A stretch of DNA of 64,000 nucleotides, taken from the NCBI RefSeq assembly GCF_024496085.1, contig NZ_CP101751.1:1922001-1986000 (forward strand), read 5' to 3'. Both the position numbers and the translations under genes were made by a program. The notes below the pieces were generated by a model. That model did not search any database, had not been told where the DNA came from, and saw only the letters and a list, made by a program, of their open reading frames with translations. How positions within the stretch are numbered: the stretch's first letter is position 1; every line of letters starts with the position of its first letter. Shown here one piece after another: positions 53,292-61,438 of the stretch. Source of the DNA: Flavobacterium cerinum (GTDB taxonomy: Bacteria > Bacteroidota > Bacteroidia > Flavobacteriales > Flavobacteriaceae).

Positions 53292-53874
53292 AAAAACAAG
53301 GATATTAGCGGCAGTTTTTTTTATACATATATTGGCTATTATAGTATTTGAGTTAATTGTATCCCATTGTAATATTGATGTTGCAAAATCCAAGCAGCAT
53401 AATGATTTAAATAATCCGTTGAAATTATTATTTTCGGCGGTTGTTTTTGCACCTGTCATTGAGGAAATAATTTTTAGATATGGTTTAGTAAAAAGTAAAT
53501 ATTTTTATTGGGGTACTATTTTTAGCGTTGTTTTTATACTGGTAACTAATTTTAGTGACTATTTTAAAGGAGCTATAATTATATTAAATGTATTGTCATT
53601 TGGCTTTTTTTGTTTTTCAGACAGAAAAGTAGTTCCTCAAATGGTTTTGATAGCCAGTGTATTTGTTTTTACCCTTATCCATATTTCGAATTACGATTCA
53701 GTTGCTCTTAATGGACTTCCGGTTTATGCGTTAGTATTACAGTTTTTTCCGCAGGTTCTTGCAGGAATTATATTAACAGGTATTCGGTTGTATTCCAGGC
53801 GATTTTTGAGTGTTATAGTATATCATGGATTGTATAATCTGGTGTTTTTTGGTTTAGCATTACTACAGGTTTAA
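53266..53874 (+). CDS. CPBP-family intramembrane metalloprotease (bacteriocin immunity-like)
   Basis: A 202-residue membrane protein with about five helices and all three CPBP motifs: EEIIFR (66-71), FTLIH (135-139) and HGLYN (187-191). CPBP proteases cleave within membranes. In lactic acid bacteria several give immunity to double-glycine bacteriocins. Here the gene overlaps one double-glycine peptide gene and lies 12 bases before another, which supports an immunity or maturation role. Confidence 0.85.
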   Translation: MKLNVIVNKKTRILAAVFFIHILAIIVFELIVSHCNIDVAKSKQHNDLNNPLKLLFSAVVFAPVIEEIIFRYGLVKSKYFYWGTIFSVVFILVTNFSDYFKGAIIILNVLSFGFFCFSDRKVVPQMVLIASVFVFTLIHISNYDSVALNGLPVYALVLQFFPQVLAGIILTGIRLYSRRFLSVIVYHGLYNLVFFGLALLQV

Positions 53875-53886
53875 AAGAAAAAAATT

Positions 53887-54054
53887 ATGAATGGTTTTAG
53901 TATAATATCAAAACAAGAATTAAGGCAAATTAACGGAGGTGACTGGTTAAAAGATTTTGGAGGTAGTTGCCATAGAGCATGGTGTAGCATTAAAAACGGA
54001 CTGGAATATCTAAATGAAGTTGGTAATGGAGGAAGAATGCATTCCGCAGGTTAA
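53887..54054 (+). CDS. Double-glycine-leader peptide 2
   Basis: A 55-residue peptide. The leader ISKQELRQINGG has Ile at -12, Glu at -8, Leu at -7, Ile at -4 and Gly-Gly at -2/-1, again the double-glycine consensus. The 37-residue core holds two Cys (GGSCHRAWCSIK), could form a disulphide and has several Gly pairs. It follows the CPBP gene by 12 bases. Together with peptide 1 it could be a two-peptide bacteriocin. Confidence 0.7.
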   Translation: MNGFSIISKQELRQINGGDWLKDFGGSCHRAWCSIKNGLEYLNEVGNGGRMHSAG

Positions 54055-54357
54055 ATAGTGCAATAGAATTTCAGAGAGGAGAATAACGCATCTGTTTTGT
54101 TTTTAAGTGTGTTCCAGTCGAAAAATAGGAGTAAAGAAGAGAGAATAATTGGCAGTTTTTGTTTGCGGGTGCTTAAAAAATTCACATATGCGTGTAAAAT
54201 TTTTTAAAATAACAATAAAAAGATAACACAATTTTAAAATAATAGTAGAAAATGAATTTTTATAAGAAAATTTAACAAATTCATAAAGTATTATTTTGTA
54301 GTAAAATTTTGATGTAGAATATAATACTCTATTTTTGGCACAATTTTACAAACACCC
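54055..54357. other. AT-rich intergenic region
   Basis: No further double-glycine peptide or other gene is visible. A -7 element for the PAP2 gene is at 54330-54337 (TATTTTTG), just before its start. Confidence 0.4.
54330..54337 (+). promoter_or_regulatory. Promoter -7 element of the first PAP2 gene
   Basis: TATTTTTG matches TAnnTTTG and lies 20 bases before the ATG at 54358. Confidence 0.55.
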
Positions 54358-55341
54358 ATGAATAGGTTTACACCTTTACTCTTATTATTAGCAGGTTCTG
54401 TTTTTTCACAATCGGATTCACTGTCAGTATTAAACAAGCGTTTTCAAGACCGAAAAACGCAAACATATACGATAGATTCCGAAACGGAGAGAATTTATTA
54501 TCAACCCAAATGGCATGAACCGATTACCAATCTTTGGCAGGATTTTAAAGATACCAATAAGGATTTTGTAGCGGATGATCATGCCTGGTATTTAGGAGGT
54601 GCGTTAGCTGCAACAGCTGTGATGATTCCGTTAGATCAGGATATCGTCGATGAATCCAGAAGGTTTGCCGAAAGTATAGGATTGTCAGCAGATAATAAAT
54701 ACGGGACTTTAGGGCCATTGAGCAATATACCTCAGAATCTTGGTGCTGCATTCTATCTGACCGGTAACGGAACAACGGTATTATTACTAACGGCCGGTTT
54801 TATGACTCATGCTGTTTTTACAAATGATTACCGTGCTTATGCTACTGCTTCCGGTATGTTAGAAAGTATGGCACTTTCCGGTTTCTATATACAAGTGCTT
54901 AAAAGGACTACAGGTAGAGAAAGCCCTTTTATCGCCAGAGAAAACGGAAATCCGGGCGGTGATTGGAATCCGTTTCCATCTTTTACAGCCTATGGTGAAA
55001 ATACACCAACTTACGATGCTTTTCCATCCGGACATCTGGCAACTATAATGTCGGCTTTTACAGTAATAACCACCAATTATCCGGAAGTGAAATGGTTGAA
55101 ACCGGTGGGCTATTCCGCTATTGGACTTTTGTCTTTTCAAATGGTGCAAAGTGAAGTACATTGGATTTCAGATTATCCTCTGGCTCTACTTATCGGTTAC
55201 TTCAGTGGTAAAAATATAGCCCGAAACCGATTTATCGACCGAAAAACCGGTCAGGCTAATCTTCAAAAAAAATATGACATCCGGGTTACCGGAAACTACC
55301 TTCGAGACTTTCAGACTTTAGGCCTTAAATTAACATTCTAA
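54358..55341 (+). CDS. PAP2-family phosphatase 1
   Basis: A 327-residue exported protein with signal ending near VFSQS (residue 19) and the PAP2 phosphatase motifs: KRTTGRESPF, FPSGHLAT and SEVHWISDYPLAL. PAP2 enzymes remove phosphate from lipid pyrophosphates such as undecaprenyl-pyrophosphate or from phosphatidic acid. Located in the membrane or periplasm. Its stop abuts the start of the next PAP2 gene (0-base gap). Confidence 0.88.
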   Translation: MNRFTPLLLLLAGSVFSQSDSLSVLNKRFQDRKTQTYTIDSETERIYYQPKWHEPITNLWQDFKDTNKDFVADDHAWYLGGALAATAVMIPLDQDIVDESRRFAESIGLSADNKYGTLGPLSNIPQNLGAAFYLTGNGTTVLLLTAGFMTHAVFTNDYRAYATASGMLESMALSGFYIQVLKRTTGRESPFIARENGNPGGDWNPFPSFTAYGENTPTYDAFPSGHLATIMSAFTVITTNYPEVKWLKPVGYSAIGLLSFQMVQSEVHWISDYPLALLIGYFSGKNIARNRFIDRKTGQANLQKKYDIRVTGNYLRDFQTLGLKLTF

Positions 55342-56076
55342 ATGAATCAAATCGCTACTTTACTACGTTGCATTGCACTAACATTATGCCTGCCTACGCT
55401 GGTTTTTTCGAACACGGAAACCGATACTATAATTCATAAAAGCCACTTTTCGTATAAGCAACTAATTATACCTTCTGCGCTGATTGCCGGAGGAGCGCTT
55501 TTGAGACATTCAGCTATTAATAATGACGTAAAGGAATTCCGGGATCACAATTTTGGAAATTTTAAATCCTCATTCGATGACTATTTTCAATACAGTACGG
55601 TTTTGTTAACGTTTGGAGGGAACTATATGGGATTTAAATCGGAGCATAGTAATACCCAAATGGCTTCGAATATGCTGGTTTCAAAATTGTTGCTCACAGC
55701 AATAGCTTTACCGTTAAAAAATAATATAGGGGATTTAAGACCGGATAACTCAGGAAATAATGCATTCCCATCCGGGCATACTGCGGCAGCGTTTACTTGT
55801 GCGACCTTGCATTTTTTAGAGTATAAAAACAGTAATATCTGGTTTGCCAGTAGTGGTTTTTTAATAGCAACAACTACAGGAACTTTCAGAATATTAAACA
55901 ATCGCCACTGGTTGAGTGATATAACGACCGGTGCCGGTATTGGAATGACTACAGCAGTTTTGACTTACTATTTTAATCCGCTTACTTTTGAAATCAAAAA
56001 AGATAGTAGGGTGAGTTTTTGCCCGGCTTACCTTGAGAATAAAGCCGGATTAGCGCTAAATTACAACTTTAAATAG
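55342..56076 (+). CDS. PAP2-family phosphatase 2
   Basis: A 244-residue membrane protein with PAP2 motifs: KNNIGDLRPDNSG, FPSGHTAAAF and NNRHWLSDITTGAGIG. It is shorter than its neighbour and the N-terminal half differs, so it is not a recent duplicate. The two are translated in tandem. A substrate cannot be inferred. Confidence 0.88.
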   Translation: MNQIATLLRCIALTLCLPTLVFSNTETDTIIHKSHFSYKQLIIPSALIAGGALLRHSAINNDVKEFRDHNFGNFKSSFDDYFQYSTVLLTFGGNYMGFKSEHSNTQMASNMLVSKLLLTAIALPLKNNIGDLRPDNSGNNAFPSGHTAAAFTCATLHFLEYKNSNIWFASSGFLIATTTGTFRILNNRHWLSDITTGAGIGMTTAVLTYYFNPLTFEIKKDSRVSFCPAYLENKAGLALNYNFK

Positions 56077-56105
56077 TTTAAAGTAAAACATAGATTACAC
56101 TGTAT

Positions 56106-56144
56106 AATCAGAAGATACTTATTTGTGTCTTCTGATTTTTTTTT
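56106..56144 (+). terminator. Terminator after PAP2 genes
   Basis: A 10-bp stem AATCAGAAGA/TCTTCTGATT (56106-56115 with 56128-56137) and a nine-T run. Confidence 0.9.
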
Positions 56145-56306
56145 GCAGGATATTAAAAGGTAACAACCGGATTCTTAACATTAAGAATAAATAAATTGTA
56201 TTGAGTAGGAGTTCTGGAAGATGCTATTCCAGAATGACTCCAGTTTTGAATTGTAGTATTGTCACTCTCAAGTTTCAAATTACAATTTAAAATCTTAAAT
56301 GGCATT

Positions 56307-57119
56307 ATGTTATCAACGACTAAAACCCTCATTTTATTTGTTTTATTCTCCTTTTTATCTTTTGAAAATACACATGCACAATTAAGTCCGCCGGGATTAG
56401 GTAAAGCAAGAAGCGCTTTTTGGTCCGCTTTCGGAATCAAACAAAAATTAGATTCATTAGGAAAGAAAGAAACTATGACGTATTTCGGATTAGGACAAAA
56501 AAGTGATCCGGATAATTATAATGCGTTCGATGATCAGGCTATTCTGGTGCTAAATCATGAGCGATACCACAATTTTAAACTCAATCAGCAATATAGTTAT
56601 GCGGTAAGTTATCGCAGACAAAATAATTATGAAAGCCAATCACCATATCGTTCGGAAGGTGTGGAACAGGAATTTCGGGTATATGGGCGTTATAGCTATA
56701 CGCTAGATTTGGCTAATCAGTGGAAATGGAAAAACACTATACGTCAGGAATTCCGGAAGTTTTATACGGCTGACTTTCGTCCGGCAGATGAAAATTTCCA
56801 GTTTAGAACCCGTTTAAAAACCCAATTGGTTTACCATTTTCCATCCAAAAATAAACAGGCGCTGGCTTTAAGTGCAGAAGGGCTTTTTGCAATAAGTAAG
56901 TATAATACAAACGAAAAAGAATCAAAATTCGGTTATAAAGAAACCCGTTTGGGATTGTATTATTTATTTCAAATTCCGAAAACGCCACTTTCTATGGATA
57001 TCGGATATGTTAATAATCGGATCAAAGGTTATCGAGCAGCGAAATCCGGAGTGCATTATCTGGCTGTCGATCTGATTTGGACAATTCCATACCGACACAA
57101 ATTAGAATGTAGGATATGA
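56307..57119 (+). CDS. DUF2490-like outer-membrane protein
   Basis: From the ATG at 56307 (270 residues), which gives a signal peptide ending in THAQ (about residue 24); a longer frame starts in non-coding DNA. The mature part is beta-rich with alternating aromatic strands (SYAVSYRRQNNYESQ, RYSYTLDLANQWKWKNTIRQ, LGLYYLFQIPKTPLSMDIGY), which fits a DUF2490 barrel of the outer membrane. Function unknown. Confidence 0.75.
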   Translation: MLSTTKTLILFVLFSFLSFENTHAQLSPPGLGKARSAFWSAFGIKQKLDSLGKKETMTYFGLGQKSDPDNYNAFDDQAILVLNHERYHNFKLNQQYSYAVSYRRQNNYESQSPYRSEGVEQEFRVYGRYSYTLDLANQWKWKNTIRQEFRKFYTADFRPADENFQFRTRLKTQLVYHFPSKNKQALALSAEGLFAISKYNTNEKESKFGYKETRLGLYYLFQIPKTPLSMDIGYVNNRIKGYRAAKSGVHYLAVDLIWTIPYRHKLECRI

Positions 57120-57186
57120 TAATGTCAGATTACCCGGATTATAGTAACTTTAATTCCGAAATAGTTGAAATCCATACGTCAAACAG

Positions 57187-57588
57187 ATGAATAAAATGAT
57201 AAGCCTGTTTTCCGATAATCCGGGAAAGTTGTTTATAGTTGATGGAACAGGAGCATTAATTACAAGTGCGCTGCTTTTTGTATTTCTAAAAATACCGATG
57301 TTAAATACAGGTTTACCAGATGTAGTATTGGTTGGCTTATTAGTTATCAGCCTTTTGATTTCCTGTTATTCATTTGTTAGCAGTTTTGCGGTAAAAAAGA
57401 AACGGAAAAACTTTATTATACTGAACGGAATCCTGAATCTGTTTTATTGTTTACTGACATTCGGATTTCTGATGTATTATCATCGGGAAGTTACAGTACT
57501 CGGAAAGATCTATTTTACTCTTGAAATACTAATTATAGGCGTTCTGATTTATGTCGAATTACTAACGGCAAAAGCGATCCGAAACTAA
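57187..57588 (+). CDS. Small integral membrane protein
   Basis: A 133-residue protein with four hydrophobic segments (residues about 18-36, 44-64, 74-94 and 104-124). No family motif is visible. It lies 67 bases past the DUF2490 gene and may be in its transcript. Confidence 0.6.
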   Translation: MNKMISLFSDNPGKLFIVDGTGALITSALLFVFLKIPMLNTGLPDVVLVGLLVISLLISCYSFVSSFAVKKKRKNFIILNGILNLFYCLLTFGFLMYYHREVTVLGKIYFTLEILIIGVLIYVELLTAKAIRN

Positions 57589-57621
57589 AACGTATAAACG
57601 GATTTCAATTTTGAAGAATGT

Positions 57622-58065
57622 TTATAGTTTGTTTTTTCGGTATATATTCAAAGTTTCATGATCAAATCCGATAATAGCTGCAATTGCCAGAAAGGTTGCA
57701 ATTTCATAGCTTACATTATCCGAATCAACAGGATGATAGGCACCGTCAATAACTTTGTAATTGAAACTGAAGCTGCTAAACGGAGAAAGTCCTTTCGGAA
57801 TATTGATGATATTTTTTATTGTCGATAAAACGGCATCTATATACACAGACGGAATTTTCTCTTCCGAAACATCCCAGATAAATCTACCGAAGTCTCTTTG
57901 CATAACGATATGAATTACGCCATATCGACTACGCCCGGTGTGTTGTCGTATACAACTTCCTTTACCTTCATATAGGTCTTCTGTAAACTGAAATTTCGCA
58001 AAAGCCTCCCGGATTTCTTCATACGGAAGATGTTGTGATTTAGTAGTATGAATATAGAGTTCCAT
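57622..58065 (-). CDS. Hypothetical cytoplasmic protein
   Basis: A 147-residue soluble protein without a signal. It starts YIHTTKSQHLPYEEIREAFA and includes RYGVIHIVMQRDFGRFIWDV. I do not recognise the family. It is convergent with the small membrane protein gene. Confidence 0.65.
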   Translation of the reverse strand: MELYIHTTKSQHLPYEEIREAFAKFQFTEDLYEGKGSCIRQHTGRSRYGVIHIVMQRDFGRFIWDVSEEKIPSVYIDAVLSTIKNIINIPKGLSPFSSFSFNYKVIDGAYHPVDSDNVSYEIATFLAIAAIIGFDHETLNIYRKNKL

Positions 58066-58264
58066 CGGATTTTAGATTGATCATACGAAGATAGAATTTA
58101 TTTTGATCAATTTGAAAATGCAGCAACCGAATGTGTTACAGTCTTTTTTATAACTTGTGAGGAATGCATTAATTCGCTAATTTGCGAAATAAATTGACTT
58201 CCGAATCTTGTTATGATACGTATTTATTTTGTTGATGCGTTATCGATAATTATTCTAAAACCAA

Positions 58265-59284
58265 ATGAAAAAATATATAGCTTTATTAGGTATCGCCGCA
58301 GTACTGGCTTCGTGTGCTTCTAATAAGAATTCCGCTACTAATAAAGAACCTGATTTTTATCAAAAAATAAAAAATGTTCCGGACAGTATAAAAGTTGGAG
58401 AGATAACGGTTCTTAATCTGTTTAAACATCAGATTTTAGCTCATGAAACACCAGAATATGACAGTCTGAGAATTGTTGAGAAAGTCTATAAGCCGCATAA
58501 AGAATTATGGGCTAATTGTTACGGGATGATATTCGGAGAAGAAAATGCTCCGAAATTCAATACGCCTGAAGGAATGATGGAATGGAACAAAAAATTGTAT
58601 AAGGAGAATAAAATATTTTTTGATCAACGTGTTTCAGAACTATTAAAAGTGGATCTGGAAAAAATGATAAAAAACAATTTATTGAAATTTGAAAAGCTTG
58701 TTCCTTATATACCCAAAGCAAAAATCAGTATTCTTTTTACTCCGATTACAGGAATTGGTTTTGGAGGTTGCGAAGCGGAACAGTTTGCTTTGGAATTAAA
58801 CAATAAGACCCTTGATGTCGCTTATACTGTTGAAAAAGGATTGCCACATGAATTAAATCATCTGGTCTATGAAAAATTCAGAGATGAGGATCCGGATAGC
58901 GGTACTGCGTTAAGTCAGACGATAGATGAAGGTTTTGCCTGTTATTTCACCTATTTGTTTTTTGATAAGAAGATTACGGAATATGAAGCGGTTGAAAATA
59001 TGACTAAAGCGAATTGGAATTGGTTTTTACAACATGAAAAGGAAATTTATACAAAAGTAAAACCGTACTTTTCAGATAAATCAGGGAATAATCCGTTGTT
59101 GCGAAACGATAAGTTAAAACTGTTTCCTGATGCTCCTAAAACGTTGAACTATTGGCTGGGCTTTCGGATTATTTCGAAATATGTTGAGAAGCACGGAGAA
59201 AAATCATGGAAGGATATTTATAATTTGACAGCGAAAGAAGTACTCGAAAAAAGCGGGTACGAACAATTTATTAATACACTATAA
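58265..59284 (+). CDS. Lipoprotein metallopeptidase (HExxH)
   Basis: A 339-residue lipoprotein (lipobox ASC, Cys17). A zinc-protease motif HELNH (195-199) lies in KGLPHELNHLVYEKF, with a downstream Glu in TIDEGFACYF that could be the third ligand, as in the DUF2268 family. It is likely a membrane-anchored periplasmic protease; the target is unknown. The next gene lies 25 bases downstream. Confidence 0.75.
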   Translation: MKKYIALLGIAAVLASCASNKNSATNKEPDFYQKIKNVPDSIKVGEITVLNLFKHQILAHETPEYDSLRIVEKVYKPHKELWANCYGMIFGEENAPKFNTPEGMMEWNKKLYKENKIFFDQRVSELLKVDLEKMIKNNLLKFEKLVPYIPKAKISILFTPITGIGFGGCEAEQFALELNNKTLDVAYTVEKGLPHELNHLVYEKFRDEDPDSGTALSQTIDEGFACYFTYLFFDKKITEYEAVENMTKANWNWFLQHEKEIYTKVKPYFSDKSGNNPLLRNDKLKLFPDAPKTLNYWLGFRIISKYVEKHGEKSWKDIYNLTAKEVLEKSGYEQFINTL

Positions 59285-59309
59285 TCTTTATACAGCACTG
59301 ATTTTACAG

Positions 59310-59930
59310 ATGAAAAAAATACTATTTACCGGAATGTTACTGATAGCGGCTCTAAATTTAAATGCCCAAACAGAGAAGATACAACTTGTTTCTAAAAATT
59401 ATGAATATAAAGCGGATGAACAATTTTATGATGATTTATTCGATGGGATTACGAAATTAAAGTTTCATTTTGAAGATCCGACATTGCTTTTAGGAAAGAG
59501 TTATCAGATTATTTTACAGGAATATACGAACGGAAAACTGTCCCGTGATGAGGTCGTTCTTAACACCAAAAAAGAAGGACTGCCTAAAATTGATAAGGAA
59601 TTCTCATTTTATATTTACTCACAGCAATGTAACGGTAAACTTAAGTTGGGATTCTTTTTTAAAAATTTCATAAATAAAAAAATGTATCCGACCAACAAAA
59701 TTTTTGAGGACGGAACATTTGATTTGAGAGATGTTACCGGTGATACCGGGAAAATAGATTTTGAAACAGATAAAAATATTCAGATTGCTTTGATAACGCC
59801 GCCTAATGAAAATCCGGCTATCGGAAATTTAGGCTATTGTGAAGTGTCAAAAGGAAATATTGACGTCAAATCCTGGTATGCTAAATATAAGATTCCACAG
59901 TTTTTCCTTATTTATCTTAAGGTTGAATAA
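59310..59930 (+). CDS. Hypothetical secreted protein
   Basis: A 206-residue exported protein (signal to about residue 19, LNAQT). No domain recognised. Beta-rich segments (KLKFHFEDPTLLLGKSYQII) suggest a small beta-sandwich. Its start 25 bases after the metallopeptidase gene suggests a joint unit, for example a protease partner. Confidence 0.6.
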   Translation: MKKILFTGMLLIAALNLNAQTEKIQLVSKNYEYKADEQFYDDLFDGITKLKFHFEDPTLLLGKSYQIILQEYTNGKLSRDEVVLNTKKEGLPKIDKEFSFYIYSQQCNGKLKLGFFFKNFINKKMYPTNKIFEDGTFDLRDVTGDTGKIDFETDKNIQIALITPPNENPAIGNLGYCEVSKGNIDVKSWYAKYKIPQFFLIYLKVE

Positions 59931-59988
59931 GATATAAAGCAATCGATTGATCCGTTTACGGATCTTTAAAAGAAGCGAATAAAAGTAA

Positions 59989-60025
59989 AATTCCCATTCC
60001 CGAAAATATCCGGAAATGGGAATTT
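59989..60025 (-). terminator. Terminator of the RND efflux unit
   Basis: A stem of AAATTCCCATT and AATGGGAATTT with a 15-base loop lies just beyond the stop codon of the outer-membrane factor gene, with T residues after it on the minus strand. Confidence 0.65.
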
Positions 60026-60028
60026 ATA

Positions 60029-61438
60029 TTATTCTACACCACCGCCTAAAGCACGATACAGATCAATAGCGGAATTAATCCGTTCCAATTTTATGGCTAT
60101 TGCTTCCAGATCATTTTGTAACGCATTGTTTTGCGCAGTTATGACTTCGAGGTAGTTAACCATCCCATTTCCGTATAGCAACGTAGCATCTTTTACTGCT
60201 TTTTCCATTGCTAAGGACTTATGATCAATTAATGTTGATCGTTCTTCAGCATATTTCAGTTTAGCCATTGCATCCGAGACTTCACCTATCGCAGTCGTAT
60301 AGGATTGTTTAAACGAAATTACGGCTTTCTCCTGTTCCAGTTTGGCAACTTTATAAGCAGTACTCAGCTCTTTTTTTCGGAATAAAGGTTGTACTAATCC
60401 GACAGCAATTGTTTTGGTTATGGAACCCGGAAAGTCAAACCATTTTTCGAATTCAAATGAATTAGCGCCTATTTGCGGTGTTAATGTAAGCGACGGATAC
60501 ATAGCCGCTTTTGCAAGTCCTGATTTTGCTGCGGCCGACATTACCATATATTCGGAAGCCTTAACATCCGGACGTCTGCTTAACAAAGAAGCCGGTATTC
60601 CGGCTGGAAATTTGGCTTCAATTGTACTGTTGTCAAAACTTCCGGAACGGATAATTTTATCAGGAAATGAACCGCATAAAAGTTGTAATGCATTTTCCTG
60701 TACCGCAATCGCTGTTTTTGCCTGGGGAATCAGAAGTTCGGCTGTTTTTTTCTGGGCTTCCGTTTGATTAACAGCAAGCGAACTTATAACGCCGGAGTTA
60801 TACTGAAGGCGCATCATCTTTAAAGTAACATCCGTTATATCAATATTCTTTTCGGCTATTTTTAGCTGCTCGTCCAAACCTAAAAGCGAATAGTAAGCTT
60901 GTGCTACCTGAACAATTATTCTTGTTTTTAATGCCGATAGATTCTCTTTTTGTGCAAAATAGCTAGCTCTGGCATCTCGTTTTTGCAAGGCGGCCTTCCC
61001 CCAAATATCCGCTTCCCACGATAATGCCAGATTAGCGTTATAATCGTCAAGATACTTTTGCCCGGTAAACTGTTCGCTTAAAGAACCGTTTAGGGAAGTT
61101 TTCGATAAATACGATCTGTTGGCTGTTACATTCAGATCCAAAGTGGGCAGTAATGCCAGTTTAACCTGTTTGTAGTTCAGGTCAACCTGTTCCATCGTTT
61201 TGAGAGCAGTAGCAATTTCAAAATTTTTGGTCAATGCCTTATCGATCAGTTCCTGTAGCATCGGATCTTTGTAAAACGCTTTCCAGGGCATCGCAATGGT
61301 ATCACCGGTAAGTAGAAATGCTTCCCGATAAGCTGTAGGCGAATTCAGTTCCGTACGCTGGTATTTTTGACCCACCACACAGGAGGAAAGGACTACCGAT
61401 GCAAGGGCTGTTATGGTTATATACTGTATTCTTTTCAT
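60029..61438 (-). CDS. RND efflux outer-membrane factor (OprM/NodT-like)
   Basis: A 469-residue lipoprotein (lipobox SSC, Cys20) of the NodT/OprM outer-membrane factor family. The repeated helical pairs appear as LTLKMMRLQYNSGVISSLAV and ATLLYGNGMVNYLEVITAQN. It forms the outer channel of a tripartite pump. Its ATG overlaps the RND pump stop by one base. It is the last gene of the unit on this strand. Confidence 0.93.
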   Translation of the reverse strand: MKRIQYITITALASVVLSSCVVGQKYQRTELNSPTAYREAFLLTGDTIAMPWKAFYKDPMLQELIDKALTKNFEIATALKTMEQVDLNYKQVKLALLPTLDLNVTANRSYLSKTSLNGSLSEQFTGQKYLDDYNANLALSWEADIWGKAALQKRDARASYFAQKENLSALKTRIIVQVAQAYYSLLGLDEQLKIAEKNIDITDVTLKMMRLQYNSGVISSLAVNQTEAQKKTAELLIPQAKTAIAVQENALQLLCGSFPDKIIRSGSFDNSTIEAKFPAGIPASLLSRRPDVKASEYMVMSAAAKSGLAKAAMYPSLTLTPQIGANSFEFEKWFDFPGSITKTIAVGLVQPLFRKKELSTAYKVAKLEQEKAVISFKQSYTTAIGEVSDAMAKLKYAEERSTLIDHKSLAMEKAVKDATLLYGNGMVNYLEVITAQNNALQNDLEAIAIKLERINSAIDLYRALGGGVE

